Assembly (NCBI RefSeq): GCF_001278055.1
Contig: NZ_CP010802.1
Location: 2,829,504-2,893,503 of the forward strand
Reading direction: 5' to 3'
Source: Desulfuromonas soudanensis
GTDB taxonomy: Bacteria; Desulfobacterota; Desulfuromonadia; Desulfuromonadales; WTL
DNA: 64,000 nt
The notes beneath the pieces were generated by a model, which did not search any database, was not told where the DNA came from, and worked only from the letters and a program-made list of their open reading frames with translations. Below, piece by piece: positions 34,774 to 41,326 of the stretch (position 1 is its first letter; each line of letters begins with the position of its first letter). The translations under genes were made by a program, and so were the position numbers.

Positions 34774-34909
34774 ACAATCTCCGAAAGGAAGGGGCAGATA
34801 TCCACTTGCATAGACGAACGCACGCAAAAGCGCCGCACCCGTCAAGTCAGTCCGGGAAGGGTGCGAATGAACGTCATGCGGATCTAATGTTTTTAAAGGA
34901 GAGTGTGGA

Positions 34910-35272
34910 TCAGCAGATCGGCGGGGGGCGCGGCAAAAACTGCGGCTGGCCTTCGAGAATACGGGAAGTCAGAAGATTGTTAAACGACGGGGAATTGCAC
35001 GGCGGATCAGGGATGGCAGCCGAAAGCGGCTCAGGGAGTTCGGAGGGTAGGAAATCAAAAAGTAGGTTGCAGCACTGAAGCTTCTGGGCAGGAAGTGTCG
35101 TCTGCTCCAGTGTAGGGACAGGAGCACTCAGCGAGAGTGAAAGTGGAACTTCCACTGCCGGCTTAAGAAAAAAGCCAGCCCCCAGGGAAAAAAAGATTCC
35201 GATGAAAAGCCAAACCCAGCACTTTCGTGTCCGGGACAATGCCAATTGCGGGCGACAACAGAAGCCTGACAT
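34910..35272 (-). CDS. Hypothetical Pro/Ser-rich protein with one membrane helix
   Basis: Possible gene of 120 residues, unrecognised. After a basic Cys-containing start comes a hydrophobic helix (CWVWLFIGIFFSLGAGFFL) and a Pro/Ser/Leu-rich region with a CC pair (QKLQCCNLLFDFLP). It ends in PRPPPIC. Codon use looks plausible and AGGGA precedes the ATG, but no homology is apparent. It lies upstream of secF on the same strand, in the place where secD is usually found, but does not resemble it. Confidence 0.45.
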   Translation of the reverse strand: MSGFCCRPQLALSRTRKCWVWLFIGIFFSLGAGFFLKPAVEVPLSLSLSAPVPTLEQTTLPAQKLQCCNLLFDFLPSELPEPLSAAIPDPPCNSPSFNNLLTSRILEGQPQFLPRPPPIC

Positions 35273-35373
35273 ACCGTCCCTGGGGTGGCCTTTTTTATAA
35301 GATTGCTCAAAAACTAGAATGCTGTGATCAGCATAGATTAATGCCGCAGAGAAGTCCAGATGGTAATTCCGGG

Positions 35374-35447
35374 CTCGAGGGACGCTGCTTGCTATTTTTC
35401 TATTTTGCCATTACCTCCCTCAATCTGGCTGAATCAGCCCTCAAAAT
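35374..35447 (+). repeat. Interspersed REP-like repeat, copy B
   Basis: CTCGAGGGACGCTGCTTGCT is followed by ATTTTTCTATTTTGCCATTA and GGCTGAATCAGCCCTCAA, close to copy A. Confidence 0.8.
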
Positions 35448-35829
35448 CTTCTCCCCCTGCGCTGCCGCAAGTCTGACACCCGAGGAGCAGAGGTACATAA
35501 CCTGCCGACTTCATTCCCCCAATAACCATATTCAAATATCGCAAGATGGCAGATACAAGATTGTCTCCTCGGATGCGCGCGGCATTCCCTTAAACACGTC
35601 ATTTTATAGCCAAAATGGGCCCTTTAAGGTCCAAAACAGTGCATCAATTCAATGTTTTTCGACCTGCATTCAATCCCTTGGGCAGGTCCGACCCGGTTGT
35701 ACCCGGTTGTGAGGGGGGGGATTTCATTGGCCACAGGGGGGAATTTTTCCATGACCGATGACAGGAGCATCGAATGTTGAAATTTCAAGAACGTCCCCTC
35801 GGACAAGAACGTCCCCTCGGATTCACATA

Positions 35830-35906
35830 ATTTCAACAATTAAACAACGTCCCCCTGGACCGTCCCCAGATAATTTCAACAATTAAACAACGTCCCCCTG
35901 GACCTT
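35830..35906 (+). repeat. Tandem 'ATTTCAACAATTAAACAACG' repeat
   Basis: Two copies (35830-35849 and 35873-35892), each followed by TCCCCCTGGAC. A third copy is at 38301-38320. Shorter CGTCCCCTCGGA units precede them from 35790. Confidence 0.75.
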
Positions 35907-35909
35907 CCC

Positions 35910-36512
35910 CTATTCTCTGGCCAGCTTGCCTCCCAACCGCGTCGCCTTTTTCCGAATCCTATTTGAGATTGCCGGCTTCGGCTCCATCGCTGCCAGACCG
36001 ATATACAGGACCTCGGTCTTTTTCGCCCCGAGCAGACCAGCCGCCTGTTTGAGCAGCTTGACAATGTTGCTGGAGAACCGTGCCACAATCTCCGGGGCCG
36101 CCGAAGAGGTAACCACCACGGCCTGCTTGGTGCGGAGCTGACTGCGGACTTTGGGGGCACCGGTCCCCCAGGGCCAATAGGCATAGCAGATCAACCGCTC
36201 CATGAATTTCTTCATGACGGCGGTGACGGTGCCAAAATTTATCGGGGATCCCAGCACAATGACATCGGCGGATTCGATTTTATTCAGAATCATGTCAACG
36301 TCGTCCTGAATAACGCATAGGCCTCGTCTCGCCTCGGCTTCCTGGGTACAGATCCGGCAATTCCTGCAGGATTCAATCTGCTGATCGATCAGGTAGATCT
36401 TCTCCGTCTCCCCTCCAGAAGCCATGGCGCCGGACAGTATTTCGTCGATCGCTGAATCGATGATCCCACCCTTGCGGTAACTGCCGACAATCGCCACTAT
36501 TTTTCTCGTCAT
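35910..36512 (-). CDS. Flavodoxin-fold NAD(P)H-dependent FMN reductase
   Basis: Cytoplasmic flavoprotein of 200 residues. It has KIVAIVGSYRKGGIIDSAID (FMN phosphate loop), CRNCRICTQEAEARRGLC with four cysteines, and ADVIVLGSPINFGTVTAVMK. The cysteine cluster resembles iron-sulfur flavoproteins, although the last spacing is longer than usual. ATG 36512 is preferred over an earlier in-frame start. Members reduce FMN or quinones and often accompany oxygen-stress genes. The neighbouring gene is a PNPOx-like flavin protein. Confidence 0.85.
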   Translation of the reverse strand: MTRKIVAIVGSYRKGGIIDSAIDEILSGAMASGGETEKIYLIDQQIESCRNCRICTQEAEARRGLCVIQDDVDMILNKIESADVIVLGSPINFGTVTAVMKKFMERLICYAYWPWGTGAPKVRSQLRTKQAVVVTSSAAPEIVARFSSNIVKLLKQAAGLLGAKKTEVLYIGLAAMEPKPAISNRIRKKATRLGGKLARE

Positions 36513-36578
36513 AATGGTCTCTCTCGCTGTTTCCTGTGTTTCGGAAGGGAGTTGGGGCTTGCGATGACGCATGGCCAG

Positions 36579-37040
36579 CTAACTTCGAGCCTTGCCGCTG
36601 ATATGGTCGATCTCGATCTTCATGACTCGGGTGACCTTCTCCTTCTGGTCGATATACCTCTTCCCCTCCTCGATATAAGCCGGGGAATATTTCTCCAGAA
36701 GCCCCAGCAGGGCACTCTGCCGCTCCCCTTCCCAGACCTCCGAAGCGACCCCGAAGGCCACGACGCTTTCGTAGTCGGTGGCGAACCGGTCGGGCAGAAT
36801 CCGCGTCCTGCCGACGACGCAGAACGAGACCTTCGGGTTTTCCGCCATATTGTCGAGCTTGTGCCCTTCAAGGGCAGAGTGAAAATAGATACAGCCATTC
36901 TGGTAGACATAGTTCAACGGCACCCCGTACGGCTGCCCGTCTGCGCCGACGGTCGACAGCACCCCGTATTCACCCCGGACGAGCAGGTCTTCGGCATTGC
37001 TGGCCGGCATTGCACGGTCTTTTCTGCGGAGTTCATTCAT
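36579..37040 (-). CDS. Pyridoxamine 5'-phosphate oxidase-like flavin-binding protein
   Basis: Protein of 153 residues with the split-barrel pattern RGEYGVLSTVGADGQPYGVP, LNYVYQNGCIYFHSALEGHK and NPKVSFCVVG, characteristic of PNPOx-like/NimA-type families. It probably binds FMN; the substrate is not known. No strong ribosome site is seen before the ATG, and an internal ATG ten codons later is possible. It sits upstream of the FMN reductase gene on the same strand, spaced 66 bp. Confidence 0.85.
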   Translation of the reverse strand: MNELRRKDRAMPASNAEDLLVRGEYGVLSTVGADGQPYGVPLNYVYQNGCIYFHSALEGHKLDNMAENPKVSFCVVGRTRILPDRFATDYESVVAFGVASEVWEGERQSALLGLLEKYSPAYIEEGKRYIDQKEKVTRVMKIEIDHISGKARS

Positions 37041-37209
37041 CGCTGAGAGACTTGTCTACGATTTTTCGGGACTGATGACGCCCCCATGACAACCATGCTT
37101 GAGGGATTTGGGGACAGGTCTGGCGATGACACATTTGTTTCATGGCACGACCTGTACCGCTTGGCGGGCTTTTCGTTAGGGAGGAGTGGCGGTGCAGGGG
37201 GATGGCCAG

Positions 37210-37431
37210 CTATTCGCGCACCTTATAGGCCGGATGGGCTTCGGTGTCGGCGCGATGAGCAACGAGGTCGCCGGCTATCTTCTTGAGCAGAAAGGTGGTT
37301 TGGTCGTGCTTTTCGTTCGATTCCCGGCGGAACTCTTGCAATTCGGTCCGCAGAGCGTCGTGCCCCTCGAGAACGAGTTCGAACTTTCCGCGGATGTCTT
37401 CAAGCAGCATCTCCAGGTGGTCCTTTTCCAT
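37210..37431 (-). CDS. Small coiled-coil protein, paralogue of 44840-45181
   Basis: A 73-residue helical protein: MEKDHLEMLLEDIRGKFELV, LEGHDALRTELQEFRRESNE and KHDQTTFLLKKIAGDL, ending VAHRADTEAHPAYKVRE. GAGGAGGGG lies before ATG 37431. The ending AHRxDxxAHxxxxVRE and the VxEGHxxL segment are shared with the protein at 44840-45181. No function is known. Confidence 0.72.
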   Translation of the reverse strand: MEKDHLEMLLEDIRGKFELVLEGHDALRTELQEFRRESNEKHDQTTFLLKKIAGDLVAHRADTEAHPAYKVRE

Positions 37432-37571
37432 GTTCCCCTCCTCTGTACCCGTGGTGAATGCTTCCGGAAGCATAGGCGAGATGGCCCCGGAGGTCAACGG
37501 GTAAGAAGGCACGAGGAGAAGTGAATGTCAGAAAGTCAAACCACCAAGTTCCCCTCCCGCTAGGTTTACCG

Positions 37572-37898
37572 TCAGCTTTCCAGCAAGCGCCTCTGCAGCA
37601 GCGTCTGCATATCCCGCCGCCCGTCGACGACCAGAAGGATATAAACGCGATTCTCGCTCACACGGTAAATCATCCGATAGGGCTTGAAGAAAACTTCCCG
37701 GTATTCGCGAATCCCCAGCGTCAGCAATTCTTTGGGATAGGTCCCGCGATCGGGGTACTCGGAGAGACTCGTGAGAGCTCTTTCGATCTGCGCCAAAACG
37801 TGATCCGCTTTTTCCGGCAGGTCGTATTGGGCAATATAGTGGTAAAGATCCTCGAGATCATGCGCCGCGGCATCGGTCAAAAAAACCGCGAAGGCCAT
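37572..37898 (-). CDS. ParE/RelE-family toxin
   Basis: Toxin of 108 residues. Motifs of the ParE/RelE fold are visible: AAHDLEDLYHYIAQYD, LTSLSEYPDRGTYPKELL, REYREVFFKPYRMIYRV and VYILLVVDGRRDMQTLL. ATG 37898 overlaps the antitoxin stop (TGATG), the usual arrangement of a toxin-antitoxin operon; a TTG two codons earlier is unlikely. The ParE-like subgroup acts on gyrase and RelE cuts mRNA; the sequence does not decide between them. Confidence 0.9.
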   Translation of the reverse strand: MAFAVFLTDAAAHDLEDLYHYIAQYDLPEKADHVLAQIERALTSLSEYPDRGTYPKELLTLGIREYREVFFKPYRMIYRVSENRVYILLVVDGRRDMQTLLQRRLLES

Positions 37899-38173
37899 CA
37901 GCAAGGTTCCTTCCGGTCCCGCATCCGTTTAAAGACCGCCTCGGCGGACACCACCTTCCCTTCCTCGATCTGCCGGTTGCCGAGGGCCAGGATTTTCAGC
38001 AGTGCCATCGTTTCCTGGGTCTGCTCGTAGCTTTCGATGTTCTGTATGACGACCTTGGCTTCCCCGTTCTGGGTGATGATCAACGGCTCCCGCTGTTCAC
38101 CGAGGTTGCGAACGATTTCTGCGGCATGGGCTTTGAGGTAACTGATCGGTTTGATCTGGCTGGAGAGTTTCAT
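37898..38173 (-). CDS. Phd/YefM-family antitoxin
   Basis: Antitoxin of 91 residues: MKLSSQIKPISYLKAHAAEI, VRNLGEQREPLIITQNGEAK and VVIQNIESYEQTQETMALLK, the Phd/YefM N-terminal DNA-binding fold followed by a helical toxin-binding tail. ATG 38173 follows AAGGGGGA; the earlier in-frame start is rejected. It comes first in the operon, with a start codon overlap to the toxin. Confidence 0.92.
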   Translation of the reverse strand: MKLSSQIKPISYLKAHAAEIVRNLGEQREPLIITQNGEAKVVIQNIESYEQTQETMALLKILALGNRQIEEGKVVSAEAVFKRMRDRKEPC

Positions 38174-38300
38174 TCGGTCCCCCTTTATGGATGGACCAAA
38201 TATAGACCATGAACGGGTCGTGGTCAATGGTGGGGGAAGTCGCGAGTTCTGCAAAAAATTGTGTCAACGCAAAACCTCCCTCCACAAGGGTCCCCATATG

Positions 38301-38320
38301 ATTTCAACAATTAAACAACG
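38301..38320 (+). repeat. Third 'ATTTCAACAATTAAACAACG' copy
   Basis: A 20-of-20 match to 35830-35849, again followed by TCCCC. Confidence 0.75.
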
Positions 38321-38427
38321 TCCCCAAGGGTTGCCTGAAGCTGTTCAAGTGATGGACGAATAACGGCCACCCGGTTCAATGGCCGGGTGGCCAGCCGCTT
38401 GTCAACCTCAGCATTCCGGGAGGTCTT

Positions 38428-39018
38428 ATGAAAAGCAAACTGATCCTTACCCTGACAATCCCCCTGCTCCTTTTTGCCACGAATGCCTTGGCAGATAAAA
38501 CGGTATTGGCCGGTGGATGTTTCTGGTGCATGGAGTCGGACTTTGAAAAACTCGATGGCGTCACCGACGTGGTTTCGGGATTTACCGGCGGCACGCTGGA
38601 AAATCCGACCTACAACGGCAATCATGCGGGGCACTATGAAGCGGTGGAAATCGCCTACGACCCGAAGCGGGTGAGTTACCAGCAGTTGCTCGACCATTAC
38701 TGGGTGAACATCGATCCCTTTGATGCCGGCGGGCAGTTCTGTGACAGGGGCCACAGCTACCTGAGTGCCATTTTTGTCGCCAATGAAGCAGAAAGGAAGA
38801 TTGCCGAGGAGTCCAAAAGGAGGGTTGAGGCGATGTTCCCGGGGAAAAAGGTGGTCACCCCCATCCTGGATGCGTCAACCTTCTATCCGATCAAGGGTAA
38901 CGAAAGCTACCATCAGGATTTTTACAAGAAGAGCCCCGTTCGCTACAAGGTGTATCGCTGGAATTGTGGGCGGGATCAACGGTTGAAGGAAATTTGGGGG
39001 GATAAGGCGACGCATTGA
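38428..39018 (+). CDS. msrA: Exported peptide methionine sulfoxide reductase MsrA
   Basis: Enzyme of 196 residues that reduces methionine-S-sulfoxide in oxidised proteins. A signal peptide (MKSKLILTLTIPLLLFATNA) precedes KTVLAGGCFWCMESDFEKLD, with the catalytic Cys in GCFWC. GGTLENPTYNGNHAGHYEAV and HYWVNIDPFDAGGQFCDRG are further MsrA signatures, and a second Cys is near the C-terminus (WNCGRD). Export to the periplasm is unusual for a stand-alone MsrA but fits a role in repairing envelope proteins. AGGAGG-like bases lie upstream (GGGAGGTCTT). Confidence 0.94.
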   Translation: MKSKLILTLTIPLLLFATNALADKTVLAGGCFWCMESDFEKLDGVTDVVSGFTGGTLENPTYNGNHAGHYEAVEIAYDPKRVSYQQLLDHYWVNIDPFDAGGQFCDRGHSYLSAIFVANEAERKIAEESKRRVEAMFPGKKVVTPILDASTFYPIKGNESYHQDFYKKSPVRYKVYRWNCGRDQRLKEIWGDKATH

Positions 39019-39159
39019 GCCAGGGGATTTAAAATTGAAATCTGGCTGGATCTCGGGAGCAGAATACTTATCTTCTCCCTCACCTTCCTCAGAATTAAGT
39101 ATGGTGTCCCCCGAACTCAAGTCGCGCCTCCCCATATCCTTTCATCGACAAAAAGAATC

Positions 39160-39207
39160 AATAGAAAAATAACAAGCAGCGGCCCCCGAGAAGCAGCGGC
39201 CCCCGAG
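39160..39207 (-). repeat. Interspersed REP-like repeat, copy D (inverted)
   Basis: ATAGAAAAATAACAAGCAGC is the complement of the core seen in copies A-C, followed by GGCCCCCGAG and a partial second AAGCAGCGGCCCCCGAG. Confidence 0.75.
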
Positions 39208-39237
39208 ACCAGACCGCTCTCGGACCATCCTGTTTTT

Positions 39238-39528
39238 TTATTTGTTATCACATTTAAATTTTAGATCAATTGAAAGACCAGATCTGTTTTCTTCAATAGG
39301 TAACATGTATTTTCCTTGGTCTTGACAATATTGATTTGCTGCCAATCTGACAATAGAACGAACTTCTCCAACATTTATACCTCCATAAGAAACGGCATAC
39401 ATATCATGTCCATAGGGTGTAATATTTTCTTTTGCTTTTTGGAGATGTGTCTTTCTCGCACAACCGGTAAAAGTTAAAACGGTAATAACGATAAGAAAAC
39501 TTAAAAACCTAATTGAATTGTTATTCAT
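39238..39528 (-). CDS. Small hypothetical lipoprotein
   Basis: A 96-residue lipoprotein. The signal FLSFLIVITVLTFTGC contains the lipobox FTGC; the mature part has PYGHDMYAVSYGGINVGEVR and VRLAANQYCQDQGKYMLPIE, with two further cysteines. It resembles small YgdI/YecR-like lipoproteins, but the family is not certain. It is AT-rich compared with its surroundings, which suggests recent acquisition. ATG 39528 is preferred over an earlier start because GGGAG and the signal peptide fit. Confidence 0.75.
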   Translation of the reverse strand: MNNNSIRFLSFLIVITVLTFTGCARKTHLQKAKENITPYGHDMYAVSYGGINVGEVRSIVRLAANQYCQDQGKYMLPIEENRSGLSIDLKFKCDNK

Positions 39529-39698
39529 TTTCTTTTTTCTCCCTTTGAACGGTATGGTGGCAATCTTTCTATTTGACAAGGATAATGGGGACGGAACAAG
39601 CCAACCCCATTGAATTACGGAGGCGAATTTGAGAATATCCCGGACGGGATTTTAACCCGTGTACTCAGACTGTAACTGCGAACAGACATTATTAATTC

Positions 39699-39712
39699 GT
39701 TGATTAATCAAC
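39699..39712. repeat. Perfect 14-bp palindrome
   Basis: GTTGATTAATCAAC lies just outside the left end of the IS30 element, in AT-rich DNA. It may be an operator or simply the insertion context; no function can be given. Confidence 0.35.
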
Positions 39713-39760
39713 AATTTTATATTTTGCACCAAACTCCCCATGGGCTAAATTGGGAGAATG

Positions 39761-40878
39761 GGTAGATTCAACTCGTAAGTGCACCACCCGCGAGGCTGGC
39801 TAAAAAGCAGGACATGATGGGGTTTCTGGTAGTGTTGGAAGTGCGAGCAACCATCCCACCAGAAAGGATCCCACCATGCCCTACACGCATCTTACTCCTC
39901 AGGAACGGTATGTCATCAGTCATTTGAAGGTAGCAAAATACAGCCTCCGGGAAATCGCCCGCAGGCTGGGCCGAAACCACACGACCATCAGCAGGGAGAT
40001 CAAGCGCAACGGGCCTACCTACCCAGGTGGGGTCTACTGGTATTACGTCATCGACCCAATGGTCGAGAAAAAACGGCACAAAGCCAGAAGCTACCGGCGC
40101 CAGAATCATGCGCCCCTCGTCAAATATGTTGAGGACAAGCTACGAAGCGACTGGCCCCCCGAGGTGATCGCAGACCGGGTGCGTGCCGACCATCCGCATG
40201 ACGAAAGGATGCGGGTGAGCCACGAAACAATTTACCGCTGGGTGTCTCAAGATGCGGGTCAGGGCGGAAGCCTGTATCAGCACCTGCGTCGCAGACGCAA
40301 GTATCGCCGGCGGCAGAAACGCTACGGGGCCGGACGTCGCTTCATCCCTGGCCGAGTCGGCATCGAGGAACGTTCCGAGGAGGTTGCCCAACGTTGTCGG
40401 TTTGGCGATTGGGAAGGCGATTTGGTTCTCGGCCGAAAAGGGATCGGGGCTATCGCCACCCATGTCGAGCGCAAGAGTCGGTATCTCATAGCCACTCTCT
40501 TGGCGGATCGCAAAGCCGACACGTTCAACGCAGCGGCAATTCCAGTCTATCAAGATTTGCCGAAGCACCTATGCCGGACGCTGACGCTGGATAACGGCAA
40601 GGAGTTCAGTCAGTTCAAAGATCTGGAGACCAAGACAGGGCTCTCGGTCTATTTTGCCGACCCCTACGCAGCTTGGCAGAGAGGGACAAACGAGAATACC
40701 AATGGATTGCTACGCTTCTACTTCCCCAAGGGAACTAACTTTAAACGCATATCAGCAACGGCTTTGCAAAAGGCCGTAGATCGGCTCAACAACAGGCCAA
40801 GAAAGTGCCTTGGCTACCGGACTCCCCAGGAAGTTTTCGCGGAAGCCCAAAGTGGTGCACTTGCAATGTGAATCTGCC
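39761..40878 (+). mobile_element. Intact IS30-family insertion sequence
   Basis: A 1118-bp element. The left terminal repeat (39761-39787, GGTAGATTCA...GTGCACCAC) matches the complement of the right one (40852-40878) at about 21 of 27 positions. Both ends are bordered by ATG (39758-39760 and 40879-40881), a probable 3-bp target duplication. The transposase gene fills it. The whole structure looks intact and recent. Confidence 0.9.
39876..40871 (+). CDS. IS30-family transposase
   Basis: Transposase of 331 residues. The N-terminus has the IS30 helix-turn-helix (LTPQERYVISHLKVAKYSLR, EIARRLGRNHTTISREIKRN). The catalytic core has DWEGDLVLGRKG (first D), LTLDNGKEFS (second D) and RGTNENTNGLLRFYFPKGTN (E), the DDE triad of the family. 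The reading frame is uninterrupted. Its stop lies inside the right terminal repeat. Confidence 0.96.
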   Translation: MPYTHLTPQERYVISHLKVAKYSLREIARRLGRNHTTISREIKRNGPTYPGGVYWYYVIDPMVEKKRHKARSYRRQNHAPLVKYVEDKLRSDWPPEVIADRVRADHPHDERMRVSHETIYRWVSQDAGQGGSLYQHLRRRRKYRRRQKRYGAGRRFIPGRVGIEERSEEVAQRCRFGDWEGDLVLGRKGIGAIATHVERKSRYLIATLLADRKADTFNAAAIPVYQDLPKHLCRTLTLDNGKEFSQFKDLETKTGLSVYFADPYAAWQRGTNENTNGLLRFYFPKGTNFKRISATALQKAVDRLNNRPRKCLGYRTPQEVFAEAQSGALAM

Positions 40879-40893
40879 ATGATACTACAAATG

Positions 40894-41057
40894 CCGAGGG
40901 ACGCTGCTTGCTATTTTTCTATTTTTGCCATTACCTGCTTTAACATGGCTGGATCGGCCCTCAACACGGGAATGTCCTGTCTGGCTAAACGTGGCATGGG
41001 TGGAATGGAACAGTTCGACAAAATGAATAAATAGAAAAATAGCAAGCAGCGTCCCCC
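40894..41057. repeat. Inverted REP-like pair, copies C and E
   Basis: Copy C (40894-40935, GACGCTGCTTGCTATTTTTC) and copy E (41019-41057, ATAGAAAAATAGCAAGCAGC) face each other about 90 bp apart. Such head-to-head pairs are the usual form of bacterial interspersed palindromic elements. The transcript could fold into a long cruciform. Confidence 0.8.
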
Positions 41058-41209
41058 AATATTAATTTGATCCTTGACCCGATAAAGGATTGAAGCTCTT
41101 TCAAGCGGATGTGTTTTTCACCTTCAGGCGAAAACACCAAAGTTCTAGGATAAGGCTTCCAAGATGTCAACTCAACTCGCAATCTTATAAACTTGGAAGC
41201 CTTACCCCG

Positions 41210-41290
41210 TTCGGCATTCGGGATTGAAAGCCTTTTAAAACAGGCCATGGGGCGTTCGCCACCTGCTAATTCAGATGGTAGTCCCTTACT
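41210..41290. repeat. Interspersed repeat, copy at 41.2 kb
   Basis: CATTCGGGATTGAAAGCCTT and CAGGCCATGGGGCGTTCGCC correspond to 27376-27455 with substitutions and indels, including the downstream ATTC-GATGG-G segment. Confidence 0.55.
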
Positions 41291-41326
41291 TTGGGTTTTT
41301 CGTTAAAATTGGTGATTGGTTGACGA

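Larger units (their letters stand above)
35273..35909. other. Intergenic repeat-rich region
   Basis: It contains repeat copy B (35374-35447) and two copies of ATTTCAACAATTAAACAACG (35830-35892) with several CGTCCCC words. A plus-strand frame across it is made of repeat sequence and is not a credible gene. Confidence 0.6.
40879..41326. other. Intergenic repeat cluster
   Basis: It contains an inverted pair of REP-like repeats (40894-41057) and an interspersed repeat copy (41210-41290). No gene is supported. Confidence 0.65.

Noticed and set aside
39644-39660. ACGGGATTTTAACCCGT resembling a tRNA T-arm
   Set aside because: The loop lacks the TTC-A pattern, and no acceptor or anticodon stem could be formed around it; probably a chance hairpin.
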